NCBI GenBank assembly: GCA_964036045.1 | Contig: OZ038383.1 | Coordinates: 7,084,430-7,148,429, forward strand | Direction: 5' to 3' | Source of the DNA: Eutreptiella sp. 'Long Island Sound 2002' | Lineage: Eukaryota; Euglenozoa; Euglenophyceae; Eutreptiales; Eutreptiaceae | Length of the DNA stretch: 64,000 nucleotides | In this document: in pieces, positions 12,249 to 23,300 of the stretch | Numbering within the stretch: the stretch's first letter is position 1 | How the letters are laid out: each line of letters opens with the position of its first letter | Translations under genes and position numbers: made by a program | The notes under the pieces: generated by a model | Told to the model about the DNA's origin: nothing | What the model saw: only the letters and a program-made list of their open reading frames with translations | Database searches by the model: none

Positions 12249-13299
12249 TGTGTGCGGTGCAATCCCCCCCCCCCCTGGGGGGGATACTGTCACTTCCTGA
12301 CCGTTCCCCCCACCGCAGGGGGACACCATCGCGCGCTAGGAGGCTTCTATTCAAGGGGGTGGCAGGGCAGGGGGGTGGCAGCATTGGTTCCTGTACGTGC
12401 TGCTGTCCCAATGTCATCCCCGCCAGTGAAGCCCTCAAGGACACAGACCACACCCATCCCACATCCCATGTCATCACCTGAGAAGAAGTCCCTGTCGCTC
12501 GCCAATGGACAGATCAACACAAGAATGCCCAACGTATCAAAGGCAGTGGTCACTAAGAAACGCAAAACTAGTTGCTGGAACTGCTACTACGACTAGGACC
12601 AGTTACGTTGCAGTCGGATTTTGCCTCTTCATTATTTCATTGTCCATGTGTGCCCTGTGCTCAGGTCAGGCCTGGTAAACGGCTTGAATGTTTCTTGGGG
12701 GGCCTTCAGGGGGTTCAGTACTGGTATCCTTGCCAAAAGGGTGCACAGGAGGCAAACATACATGACGAGTTTTCGAATCCCTGCAGTTTAGGCACTGATG
12801 TGTTTATCATCACTCGCTGGTCACTGTTGCCCCCTGAGGGCGGAAGAGGAGCAGTGACCTGAATACGCAATGGAATTGAAACAGAACACAATACTGGAGT
12901 GGCTACTTGCTCACAGGAGGGAGCCCACACCACCTGAACTGTGACGAAAACCAAAGTTTCGCCGGAAACTCATGTTTTGACCCATGGTTGGAGCTTTTCT
13001 CTGTTTGAGACGGCACTCCGAAAGCGGAGTTCTCCTGCACGCGGTGCGCATCGTGCTCGGCATGGGGTATGCCTAGCAACTCCGTGTTTACCCGCCCTGT
13101 CCCTTGTCGCCGGCCAAGAGCAGTCGCGCAGTTCGGCTGCCATGCACTTGACACTGGACATGCCCGGTGCGAACGCTGGGGGCACTGCGTGACGAACAGT
13201 CGGACTGGCCTGGCACGGCACGAGTGCAACAGCTGGGCTTTCACGGGTCAATTCCACGGTGCTCGGACTGATGATAATGGTTTGCTGGACCTGGAGAAC
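12249..13299. other. intergenic or upstream intron
   Basis: Near 12262-12290 a C-run abuts a G-run. A plus frame ending at 12596 has a Ser/Pro/Lys-rich tail. A second, around 12780-12860, contains the FIITRW motif. Nothing here can be joined to the reductase exon downstream, whose earlier exons I could not find in the window. Confidence 0.35.
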
Positions 13300-13304
13300 G
13301 AGAA

Positions 13305-13545
13305 CGAGAAGGAGGGAGGGAGGGAGGGCTCAAGAGAAGGAGGGAGGGAGGGAGGGAGGGAGGGAGAGCGCGCGAGCGAGCGAGCGAGCCAGAGAGAGAG
13401 AGAGGGAGAGAGAGAGAGAGATTTGGAGAGTGCAAGAGAGGGAGGGCGGAAGAGGGAGGGCGAGAGAGTGGGGGTGAGAGAGGGAGGGAGGGAGGGAGGG
13501 AGGGAGGGGGAGGGAGGGGGAGAGAGAGAGAGGAGAGAGGGTCTC
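13305..13545 (+). repeat. (GGGA/GA)n purine-rich tract
   Basis: About 240 bp of GGGA, GAGA and GCGA repeats lie just upstream of the reductase exon, presumably at the 3' end of its intron. An open frame runs through it into the exon but is Gly/Arg/Glu low complexity and is not coding. Confidence 0.9.
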
Positions 13546-13595
13546 ACCTCACCTCACCCTCGTCACCGGCCGGACAATATTCGTTGCGGTCGCAG

Positions 13596-14109
13596 GTTTC
13601 TGGAGGTTTTCCTGGTCAATCGGTACACGGGGACATGGCCACGGGACTCCGTGCAGGAGTTCTTCTACTACCTCTGCTGGGGCCTCCTGAACGGGGCCTG
13701 CGCCTCCACCGAAGTGCTGAGCACGGGCATGGCCAGCGCGGCCCTCACGGGCCTGGGGCTCGCCCTCTTCGCGGCCGGGCAGGCGGGCAACGCCTACTGC
13801 CACCTGGTGCTCCGGCACCTGCGCAAAGAGGGCGAGACCAAGTACGTGATCCCCGCGCAGTTCCCCTTCAACTACATCGCGGCCCCGCACTACTTCTTCG
13901 AGCTCGTGGGCTGGGCGGGCTACGCGTGCGTCGCGGGGGCCAGCCTGGGGTCCCTTGCCATCGTCGCCCTGTCGACGGGAATCCTGGCGATCTGGGGGGC
14001 GGAGAGGCACGAGAAGTACAAGAAAATGTGGCGGGACTTGTCGGAGCCCGACAGGGCGACCACGCCGGATCCGCGGGGCCGCTGGATCATCGTTCCATTT
14101 CTTTATTGA
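13596..14109 (+). CDS. very-long-chain (3R)... trans-2-enoyl-CoA reductase (TECR/TSC13 family), last exon
   Basis: This exon encodes the C-terminal ~170 residues of the ER-membrane reductase that completes each cycle of very-long-chain fatty acid elongation; the same family also resembles steroid 5-alpha-reductases. The acceptor is GGTCGCAG at 13588-13595, then one base completing a codon (phase 2), and the frame ends at TGA 14107-14109. Family signatures are LVNRYTGTWP near the start, GNAYCHLVLRHLR, the FNYIAAPHYFFELVGW block, and IWGAERHEKYKKMWRDL near the end, finishing with the typical IVPFLY. Several hydrophobic helices are present. The N-terminal ubiquitin-like and first membrane exons are not visible, so the gene is partial. 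Codon third positions are GC-rich, unlike the flanks. Confidence 0.88.
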
Positions 14110-15540
14110 CGGGCCTCGGTGGCCTCGGTGAAGGATACGACGACGAACGCAGCGTAGCGCCGTTGCTGCACCGCTGAAACGCGATTGTTCGTCATCCGTC
14201 ATGCCTCAGAACGTTGATTTGTGAATTTAGCACCTGCGAAATGGGGGGGCTGCCACATGCAGCAGGCCACCCCAAGTGCACGACAGAATGCTGCCTGACC
14301 TGTTGCAGCACGCGCGGACTGACAGGGCATCAACACCAGCTTGCCACCAAGTGCACCACGACAGTACGCTGGCGCGCCAAACGTGCAATGCCGCTGGATT
14401 CGTTGCTTTCACTTGGCACACCCTCCGCAACACAACGGTTTTTTTTTTGTTGCAAATACCAGGTCTCTGCACCGGGTCCGCTTTTTAAAAGATCGGACAT
14501 CATGACAAACTGCCGATTTTGGGAGGCCCTCGAATTTTGGCGTAAAATACCACCTTTTTGTGCATTTTGTGGCACCATCATGTGTTTTTTGCAATGGCGC
14601 ATCCCACATGCACAGGCTGCCAAGATGCAGGGGTCGTTCCGAGGGCGGCACGAGCGGGGAGTCATGACGCTTGTCCATGTGCACCAGTGGCCAGATGCAC
14701 GGAACGATTCTGCCCACCATCAGCGCTATGGCCTGCACCGCACCATTACCAACACCCTCATGAGGGCATTGCCTTGACCATCACTACTTCTGAGATCAAT
14801 ATAGAATGCAATTGCGGCCATCGGTGCTGCGCGGTCACCTGGTGCACAGCCGAGGTTACACTCAGGATCGCACTGAGGTGAGGTCCACACCCTGCCCCCA
14901 ATGACCTGAGGTCATTGGTGGCAGGGTTTACACCCAACCGACGGGCGTTGGCGCTCGATCCATGGCAGTTCATGGCCAAATGGTGTCAACAGTGACCAAC
15001 TGCAATTGCTCGCCACATGGCGCTCTGTTGAGGTCTGGGCGTACTGGAGGCCGGCAATTTTTTTTCTTTGGGGGGGCACTGAGGACAGCCCTGGTGGTCA
15101 ACGGCACGTGCACTTCTGTGAGGGATGTGACAGACTGGCATTAAACCGACTGTCGAACTTTTCGGCTGTGGTGCTCAGACAAAACAGAAGCAAAAACGCG
15201 ACCAGGGGGACCTTTTTGAACGCAGTGTGACAAGGCGTTTTAAATGCTTTTCGGACGACGTGGGGCATGCCGAGGTCCTGGCCCCGGCGAGGTCACTCAG
15301 GGTATTGCCAGACGCCGCAGGTTGCTACTTGGAGCCCTCATACCACTCCAAATCCAGTCGCCTTTTGGAAGACACGTATAAACGGATCCCAAACGCACCC
15401 TTTTCTTCTTTTCAAGGAGTTCACTGCAGGCTCATTGGGTTGGTGTCCCATTCACCACCAGAGGCCACATTTGGGCGGGAGTTTCCGGGAAGCAATTCAG
15501 GCTGAGCCACAGCAGCAGCAAGGAGACGAACCACCGAAGT
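14110..15540. other. intergenic with a near-perfect palindrome
   Basis: No gene is supported. Some plus frames have Cys pairs (CAFCGTIMCF near 14560; FCEGCDRLAL near 15115) but no recognisable domain. The palindrome at 14889-14927 is listed separately. Confidence 0.4.
14889..14927. repeat. 39-bp near-perfect palindrome, single-base centre
   Basis: Arms of 19 bp pair around G14908 with one mismatch (C14897 against T14919). The centre reads CAATGACCT-G-AGGTCATTG. No gene end is visible beside it. Confidence 0.9.
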
Positions 15541-15893
15541 CTATATATCTACATATCTACACATATATGTACATAAGTGTGTGTGTGTGTGTGTGTGTGT
15601 CTATGGCTTGTTGCATGTTCATCACTTGATTGTTGGCCTGACGAGGAGTCTTCACGCCCAATGCCCACTTGTCGCAGTGCCATCCGCAGGGGGTTTGCAT
15701 GTGAGCGTTGGCGTGTCCGCGTATTGTGTGTGTGTGTGTGTGTGTAGGGGTGCACAGGAAGCTGCAGCTCGTGGACCACGATACACCATTGGCCTGAAGA
15801 GAAGCCCCAACGTCCAGTGCACATTACCCGCTGGGGCTTCCGGCTTCAGGATGTGTTGGTGGGGCCCTTGCACTGGGTGTGTGTGTGTGTGTC
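15541..15893. repeat. AT-rich and (TG)n microsatellites
   Basis: ATCTACATATCTACACATATATG at 15546-15572 leads into (TG)11 near 15577-15600. Further (TG)n tracts lie at 15724-15746 and 15876-15892. Confidence 0.9.
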
Positions 15894-15928
15894 TGGTACT
15901 TCACACATGAACGAATGACAGACACAAT

Positions 15929-16760
15929 ATGCTCGAAATGAACCACAACAACTTGGTCAGAGCTGCAGGGAAACTGTGCACTCGGAAAGGGTGTATACCA
16001 ATGGGTGGGTCATTTTCAGCGCAGGCAGCGGACCTGCACAGCTTACAGGGGGTATACAAAAACAGGCAAAAATTCTGTGCACTGAGGGACCTACATATGT
16101 CAGACGAGGGCTTTGCCTACTGGACAAATGACCACGGTGTTGTGGCTCTTTGCCGGTTCATGGATAATATCCTTATTGCAACCAGCTACAAAGACAGCCC
16201 CACCATCCGCATAGTCGAGTGCATCTGTAGAATCCTGGAGAGCAGCTGGGACCTGGCAGTTTTGTGCGATTGCAGGCAGAAATAGGCAGACACATGCAAC
16301 ACGACCTGCCATGGCACGTCGTGCGTGGCCCTGGGGTATAGCCTGCACAGAGGGGCACAGAGGGGTGGTACAGCGTTCGTCCAGCCGAGCGCCCTCAACC
16401 CACGTGGTCCCTGAAACTAGGCCCTCCCCTCATAACCCCTGACCACAGCCACCCTCCGTATCTTCCTGGGATGCTGCTCGGTGTCTTGAGTAACACACGC
16501 ACATGGTGCCAGTCCTGGGCGGGTGAACTGCTGCCACTCACGTCATGGCTGCAAATAGCCCTGCTCTCCAGTTACTCCCCCCCGGCAGTTACTAAAGCTG
16601 CACACTCCGCAGTCATCAGGGGACTGTCCACCAGCCCCCACGAGGCAACTCGGACAGTGCAATTTTTGTACACCGTTATTAACCACCTCCCCTTGCTAAA
16701 GTGCTGTGCCATTCGTTTCGTACTGAAGAATTTGTGCCAAATTTCGCCATTCCAAATATC
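15929..16760 (+). pseudogene. reverse-transcriptase-like remnant
   Basis: The first segment (15929-16285) reads IPMGGSFSAQAADLHSL, resembling the RT block before the active site. It then has ALCRFMDNILIATS, which occupies the place of the catalytic Y/F-x-D-D box with the second Asp replaced by Asn. After a stop near 16283 the coding signal continues in another frame at about 16294-16405 (CNTTCHGTSC...). It continues again at 16471-16690 (SNTRTWCQSWAG...HEATRTVQFL). Stops and frame changes show it is dead. I cannot assign a retroelement class, and no LTRs or poly(A) tail were seen. Confidence 0.5.
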
Positions 16761-16764
16761 ACAC

Positions 16765-17640
16765 GTTCACACCCCCCCCCCCCCCCGCCCCACTGGTAGG
16801 TCTGTTGTTCAAAGGCTCGTCCATTTCACTTGGTGTTCACTGCAACGGTATGTGGCCAAAAGGGTCGGTGGGGTCGAGGATGTGCTTCTGCACCCAACCT
16901 ATGCAGGACACAAGTGTGCAGCCTTAACTAGTTGAGGGAAGAAAAGCAGATTTGCAGGCCACGGGGATGGCCCTTTGAGCCACCGCACGCCCAGGGGACG
17001 AGGTCTTGAAAGCATGACGGAGCCTGTACAACAGGGCTTTGGAAATCAGGCTGTGAAGCTTCCAGCAATACGTTCTCGGGGTTCAACACTGAGCGGGTAC
17101 CCTCAGAGTGTTTCCATCCGAGGTAACCATGGCATGACAGGCTCCACGATGGCTCAGCCACCTGAGCGCCCCCTGAGCAGGGAAGTGCTCTCAAAGGGCC
17201 CTGGGCCACCAGTGGCCCTCTGGTTCAGTCATGGAGCGCCGAGCGCCTGGGCGCGGCTGTCGTTTCACTTGCGCTCCTCAGGGGTACATTTGGGGCTCTT
17301 GAGGCTGTAGGCGATGCGACCCCAAACTCCCCCTGCGGCCTCAGTGTCCCGTCACCCAGTCCCACCGCATGGGCCCGGAACTCCGGGCACACACCACAGG
17401 CCCCAATGCCTAGCCCCCCTCTGCCAATGCATGGTCTGGGTTGTTGCTTGCCTGAGGAGCCCGGGGGCAGGACGGGGCATAGCCGCTGTCTAGGGCCCAG
17501 TAGGTCCATGAAGGACCAGTGGGGCGAGCGGTGCCAAAGCAGCCGACCACGGCTCACATCCCTTGGCAGCAGCATATGTTTGTGACTGTTGACAACATGA
17601 AATACAGCAGTTTCGACCTGAAAGGCGCATTGCCAGTCAA
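16765..17640. other. intergenic, no supported gene
   Basis: A C-run lies at 16770-16788. The rest is mixed sequence with only short overlapping frames. Confidence 0.4.
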
Positions 17641-17685
17641 ATCATAGTGCTGGTGATTGGAAAAGCTGACTGGGAGGGAGTTGCA

Positions 17686-17720
17686 CGCACTGTGCGCGCA
17701 CCGTGCGCGCACCGTGCAAA
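17686..17720 (+). repeat. 11-bp-period GC-rich motif, locus 3
   Basis: GCACGCACTGT, GCGCGCACCGT and GCGCGCACCGT follow each other at exact 11-bp spacing, about 60 bp upstream of the next coding exon. Confidence 0.75.
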
Positions 17721-17779
17721 GTTTCGATATATTCATTGTCACAGGCAGTGTTTCTCCCCCATTGCAGCTCAGATTTATC

Positions 17780-18490
17780 ATGTCTTTGTCCTGGGTCACC
17801 CCTGGTATGGATGTCTTCTACAATCGCGCAAGTACGGGTGATCGAGTCCCGGCAATTGTGTTGGGTTCTTCACCGCAGCCCGGGGACTTTTTGCGGATCC
17901 AATATGAAGTTGGTGGCAAAGTAGTTGTTCATGAGGCCGCTGCACTTCACCGCATTGAGTTCCAGATCAGGAGCCCCTCCCCATCACCCTCATTATCTCC
18001 ACCACAACGCCATGAGCAACCACAGCCGGAGGCACCTGTGGAACCCAATGAAGACCCCCCTTTTCAACCTGAAAATGTTGATCCTGGTCAGCAACCACAG
18101 CCGGAGGCACCTGTGGAACCTAATGAAGACCCCCCTTTTCAACCTGAAAATGTTGATCGTGGTCAGCAACCACAGCCGGAGGCACCTGTGGAAGGCGGTG
18201 CACCACAACCCCCTCCTAAACGGGCATCCAAGACTAGTGCACAGGCTCGGGAGCGCCAAAAGGAGAGGCGCCAAGCTGCTAAGTCCGTGAAAATTGACAT
18301 TTCTGATGAGGACTGGCAGGAGGTTGTAGACTGGCTCTTGCGTCGCCGGCAAGAAACTTCCGGGAAGAATCAGTACCCAGCAGCCATCAGTGTATTTGCT
18401 ATTTCATTTCATGGTTCAATTCACTGGCAATATCGCAGAGCATTTGGTCTGAGAATTGTGTCTGGAAGGACAAACTGTTTGTGTTATTGA
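17780..18490 (+). CDS. unknown protein with a 24-residue acidic/proline repeat and basic C-terminus
   Basis: ATG 17780 opens a 236-codon frame ending in TGA. A candidate acceptor (CATTGCAG) sits just upstream, so this may be an internal exon. Residues 1-55 form a small folded-looking segment (WVTPGMDVFYN, then DFLRIQYEVGGKVVVHE) suggestive of a beta-rich, Tudor-like module, but this is only an impression. Next come a Ser/Pro linker and two and a half copies of a 24-residue unit (QPQPEAPVEPNEDPPFQPEN). A Lys/Arg/Ala-rich region follows, then a helical DEDWQEVVDWLLRRRQE segment. After about residue 200 the sequence loses coding character, so the true 3' end may be an unrecognised splice donor. 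No function is assigned. Confidence 0.5.
   Translation: MSLSWVTPGMDVFYNRASTGDRVPAIVLGSSPQPGDFLRIQYEVGGKVVVHEAAALHRIEFQIRSPSPSPSLSPPQRHEQPQPEAPVEPNEDPPFQPENVDPGQQPQPEAPVEPNEDPPFQPENVDRGQQPQPEAPVEGGAPQPPPKRASKTSAQARERQKERRQAAKSVKIDISDEDWQEVVDWLLRRRQETSGKNQYPAAISVFAISFHGSIHWQYRRAFGLRIVSGRTNCLCY
18017..18196 (+). repeat. 72-bp in-frame tandem repeat, 2.5 copies
   Basis: The units are nearly identical at DNA level, differing mainly at GATCCTGG versus GATCGTGG, so the duplication is recent. 72 bp preserves the frame. Confidence 0.9.
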
Positions 18491-18554
18491 AAGGCACCCC
18501 GTTTGCTCTTTGCTTACGTTGTTACGTGCATTTGGGCCATCACACTAAAAACTA

Positions 18555-19164
18555 GGGACACTGGGACATATGGCAACCATCAGACTAAAAAAAAATTTCC
18601 TGGTGTACCAGCAGGGGCCAACAGGGGCAGAATTAGGGACACTGGGACATATGGCAACCATCAGACTAAAAAAAAAAATTCCTGGTGTACCAGCAGGGGC
18701 CAACAAGGGCAGAATTAGGGACATTGGGACATATGGCAACCATTAGACTAAAAAAAAAGTTTCTGGTGTACCAGCAGGGGCCAACAGGGGCAGAATTAGG
18801 GACACTGGGACATATGGCAACCATCAGACTAAAAAAAAGAAAATTCCTGGTGTACCAGCGGGGGCCAACAAGGGCAGAATTAGGGACGTTGGGACATATG
18901 GCAACCATTAGACTAAAAAAAAGAAAATTCCTGGTGTACCAGCACGGGCCAACAGGGGCAGAATTAGGGACACTGGGACATATGGCAACCATTAGACTAA
19001 AAAAAAAAATTCTTGGTGTACCAGCAGGGGCCAACACGGGCAGAATTAGGGACACTGGGACATATGGCAACCATCAGACTAAAAAAAAAAAATTCTCGGT
19101 GTACCAGCAGGGGCCAACAGGGGCAGAATTAGGGACACTTGGATGTATGAAAACCATTAGACCC
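18555..19164. repeat. 81-84-bp tandem array, 7 full units plus a degenerate eighth
   Basis: Unit starts (GGGACACTGGGACATATGGC) are at 18555, 18636, 18718, 18799, 18883, 18967, 19049 and 19132. Length varies only through the A-run (8 to 13 bases, sometimes interrupted by G) in the middle of the unit. Frames through it on either strand are periodic by-products. Confidence 0.95.
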
Positions 19165-19323
19165 GCCAGGAAGTAACAAAAAAAGCCCTGCAAGGGAGAA
19201 AGAAACACCAGATATCACCCAAAGGCCTTTGGTGACCATCCACAAGCATTTGCGAACACCCGCCAGAGTGGTTTGTTTTGGGCCTCTCCACTGGGTAAAA
19301 TCCCCAAAAACACCGGAAAAGGC

Positions 19324-19358
19324 CCGCACCGTGCGCGCACCGTGCGCGCACCGTGCGA
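19324..19358 (+). repeat. 11-bp-period GC-rich motif, locus 4
   Basis: Three exact GCACCGTGCGC-type units in tandem are followed by ACAACACCCCCTGG. That follow-on resembles the AGAAACACCCCCTTGG after the motif at 20200-20225. Confidence 0.8.
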
Positions 19359-19479
19359 CAACACCCCCTGGAAGTGGGGGCAAGTGGCCCTATCCCGTTC
19401 TTACCCAGGGGCGCTTCAGTTCTCACGATTTGAACATGCTGCTATTTTGTCAATGGCAGGGTTTCGAAGGTCCAAAAAG

Positions 19480-19715
19480 TAGTGGATTCTTCACCATGTG
19501 TGCCCACCATCAAAATGCTCAGAATTCAATGGGGAATTCAAATATGACTGAAAAGCTTGAAAAAGACCCTTCTCTCCCCTTCCCCACCTGCCACTACGGG
19601 CACCCACTTGGGTAAAAAGCGTGTGTTACAAACAGTTTTTAACCCCACATATGTGTGTCCAAAATGACCACCACGACGAGGGGACCATGTTGAGGTGGAG
19701 TACCTAGAGCCCCTC
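19480..19715 (+). repeat. dispersed ~400-bp repeat, copy 2
   Basis: Shares ordered blocks with 7150-7360: AAAATGCTCAGAATTCAATG, then GGGGACCATGTTGAGGTGG. It ends just before the 11-bp-period motif at 19728-19765. Confidence 0.6.
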
Positions 19716-19727
19716 ACTTCGGGGGGC

Positions 19728-20240
19728 GCACGGTGCACTGTGTGCGTGCTGTACACGCGCTATGCATTGTCACCGTGGTAGTGGATAATTTGGTTAACAT
19801 TGCGTGGGTACGCCCGATCTTGCCCGATGCGAGTGCCGATATTAAGATATGGGACAAGCATGGGCCACAACACACCAAAGCATGTTTCATGGAGTTTGAG
19901 GTGGGCATACATGATGGTGCATATGAGGGAAGATTGCACTCCCAAGTCCCTTCCATTGGCCAAAAGACATTGGTTGTCCCCCAAAAGACCTCTAATGATA
20001 TTCCATTGATCCCATCTAGTGATATCCATGGGTGTGGAGCACGGGTGGAACATTTGTTTGCCCACCTTGGTCTTGGAGGGGTTTGCATGACATTTGGCTG
20101 GGGTCCCATGAGGAGTTTTGCTTTTGTGCCATGTGCATGTGTGCTTCCCCAGAGGTGGTTAGATTTCAGGGTGGTCATGGGAAAGTTGAATTACTACTTG
20201 GCGCTGTGCGCGCTCTGTGCAGAAACACCCCCTTGGCCCC
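19728..20240 (+). repeat. 11-bp-period motifs, loci 5 and 6, with intervening sequence
   Basis: Locus 5 (19728-19765) reads GCGCACGGTGC, ACTGTGTGCGT, GCTGTACACGC. Locus 6 (20200-20225) reads GCGCTGTGCGC, GCTCTGTGCAG. Between them is about 430 bp with an open plus frame that runs into the kinase-like exon but has no recognisable domain. Confidence 0.6.
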
Positions 20241-20335
20241 TTCCGCCTGCCTTCCGGACCTCCTTTGTGAAACCTCACAATTGCCTGTCTGCGCAGTCCT
20301 TTTGCACAGCACCAGTGCCGCAAGTTGCACCGCTG

Positions 20336-23300
20336 ATGATAATCCTGTTTCTGCTTCTCATCCTGCACGCTGTCACACACGTGCTGGTTGCGGCCATGCC
20401 TTACTTGCGGAATACAAACAAGCCGCTTGATCCTGACGGGCAGGAAGCGCTGGAAACGCCCAGGTCCCAGATCCTCGCCTTCTTCGTTCTCGCTCACATT
20501 GTGACGCTCAGCGTGTGTGCAGTCACCTGCGGTATCAATGGCAACGTTGCTGAGGTCATTGTTGCGGCCGTGCTCCTGGCGGTCAACGCCGCGCTGCTTT
20601 TGTCCTTCTACCTGCATCCCTCCCCCCGACGCATCAGGGGCCTTGTCGCTGCGATCGTGTTTGTGGCGTGGCCCACGTTCCTCTTGGTGGAGGAACCGTC
20701 AGTTGGGCGGTTCTTTGGGGCGTTGATCGGCCACGCGGTTGCGATGCTTCTGGCGCAAGTCATGTGTTGTTCCCCAGCCACTCTCGTTGTGCTGACACTG
20801 GGCTCGCTTGCCTTTCCTATTGTGACCTCTTTAATAGCCCACGTAGAATTCTCCTCCACCGTCGTGGAGGTGGGGGCCCTTCTTGTCCTGCCTTTGGTGG
20901 TCCTGAATGCTGTTGCCTGCCGATATGTGTACTTGCTCCACAACGAGCTTTCCTCTGCACATTCGCAAATCTGCGAGCTGAGGCAACAACTCAGTACATC
21001 GCATTCCCTGGCCACCGCCCTGGAGAGCCAGATAGGGCTGGTGGGCACTCTGGTGAAGCGAACCCAAAGCCCTTTGAACTCTGTCTTCCACTTGATTGGG
21101 ATGATGAAGGATGGGACTGCAGCGTTGTTGCACTACGGAGTCTGTGACTCGCTGCTGGCACTTTGCTACCAGGTTCCCTCCTTTCCTGTCTCACATTAGA
21201 GTGACGTTGGTGTGCCAGCGACCAGAGCCTATCCTGCCAATCGGCAACAACTGCACACGGCCCATTGTAACCCCCCCCCCCCTTGTATAAGCTACGCCCT
21301 TGTCCAAGCTACAGTGGGTGTAGGGACCGTATTAATTTGGTACCTAATTTGATTCGGTACAAATGTAGTGCGGCCACATAAGACATGGGTTTGGTGACAA
21401 ATTTGCCAGCTACATAGGGTCATGGACACATCTGTTGTGAGTGTTTGCCCACTTGAACCCACATAGCTCTGATTTTGGGGATAGTTGTGCATTATATTCC
21501 CCTTTCCTGCACCAGCTCACCATGCAATCTTCTCTTTTTGAACCTGGGGGTCTGCGGCCTTGTCCAAGCTACAGTAGGTGTAGGGACCGTATTAATTTGG
21601 GGCTTTTGCGTAGCTTATACAAGGGGGGGGGGTATATCTCTGGAGATATGTGCATGATGGCGAGACTACCTCCGGGCACCTGCGCAAGCAAGCCAAGAGC
21701 TGTTCCAGGAAGGGCTGTCCTGCAGAAGAATAATGTTGCTTCCCCCCCCCATTTATCCTTCGTTGTTTTTTTCCTGTGCTTTTGTGCCATTCCATGTTTT
21801 AGCCGGAAGGGTTGCGGATCACCAACGGCTGGGCGCTTGGCCGACAGCAGTCGATGGTCAACCGACGGCAGTTGGCCTGTAACCGACAGCAGTTACTGGT
21901 CCACCGGGAATCTGTTGAGGAGGTGCAGGCGTACCAGAGTCCAGCAGTTATTTTCATGTTTAGCATCCAGGACAGCTGTGAGGGACGTTGGGTTGCATTT
22001 TTGACAGCTCTTGCGGTAGATTTCTCACACCGAACAGACCGAGCCGCGCTCTCGGATGCTCCATCCCAGTCCGCCTTTGTTCACAGGTCTGCAACCACAC
22101 CGATGCCGTCCTCGATCTCATCAGTGTGGAGCGCAAAATCCCTCTGCAGGTTGCCCCATTCGCCTTGAGGCCGCTGCTGGAGGACGTCGTCGCCATCGCA
22201 AAGTCCTACGCTGAGAGCGAAGGTCTGGAGATCACACTGCATGCGCCAGACTTGAGCACGGAACGCATGGCGGGGGACGCCTACCGGCTAAAGCAAGTGC
22301 TCCTCATTCTCGTGGAGCGTATGATCAGTTTGACCCGTAGCGCTGTAATGATATCGGCAGCAATCTTGACGCCGACCTGCCAGCAGGGCCCAAGCTGCTC
22401 TGATCTGGTCCTGCGTGTGCAGGGCATTGGCAGTCACATGTCCGAGGAACAGGTCGACGATCTGACGGAGTACGTCAGCAAGCGTTCCTTAGACGGGGCT
22501 CCTGACGAGGAAAGGGCAAGCCTGTGGGTTTGTGGGCAAATCGTGTCCGCTATGGGAGGCAGCTTGGGTATTGTTCGGGAGGCTGGGCTGGACGAGGACC
22601 ATGGCACCTGCTTCTTCGTGTCGCTGAGCCTCCTGAACTGGGCGGCCTCCGACTCAGCTGAGTTCAGCCTGAGCCAGGGCAGCGGTTGTCACGTTTTGCC
22701 CAGCCCGCTGGGTCCGCTCGCGAGGGGCTGGGCAGCGGAGTCCAACGTGACCAGCTCCAGGTCCCAGAGCTCTGAGTGGCAGAATGACCTCCCCAAGGAG
22801 GTGCGCATGCAGTGCCTAAAGCCCTCCTTCACTGCCCTGGGGCTGCAGTCGCCCCGGCAAGCCGAAAAACGGCCGATTGAAGATGACAGGAACAAGCGCT
22901 TCAGACGCAGCACATCTATGGATCCGCGCCTCATCTCCAAGATCCATGCATTTAGGCGCAGCCCTGACGCAGGCCATGGGTCCAAGTTCGGGAGCGCGGT
23001 TTCGGCTGAAAACCTGTTGCAGGTGAGTTCGACCGCTGTTGGGGACGAAAAGGAGAAACGCGCGTCTCCGTGGGTCCCGGGGTCTCGGCTGAAATTCAGC
23101 CATTCCATCACCAGACCTTTCCAAGGCGTCTCACCGAAACCGGTGTCGCCTCGGCTGCTGACCGCACCAAAGACGTCATTGGACCCGCTGCGACCAGAGG
23201 GCCAGTTCACCAAGTTGGCAGCGAAGGCGCCGTCCATCTGCGGCAGCAAATCTGATTGCCCAATCATGCGTCAGCGCAAGGTCCGCGTCATCCAGTCCTC

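Noticed and set aside
13069-13595. N-terminal extension of the reductase ORF through GA repeats
   Set aside because: It is low-complexity Gly/Arg/Glu, and a clean acceptor at 13595 leads into conserved sequence exactly where family similarity starts.
18666-19176. ORFs through the 83-bp array
   Set aside because: Periodic translation on both strands at once; unit length varies and breaks the frame.
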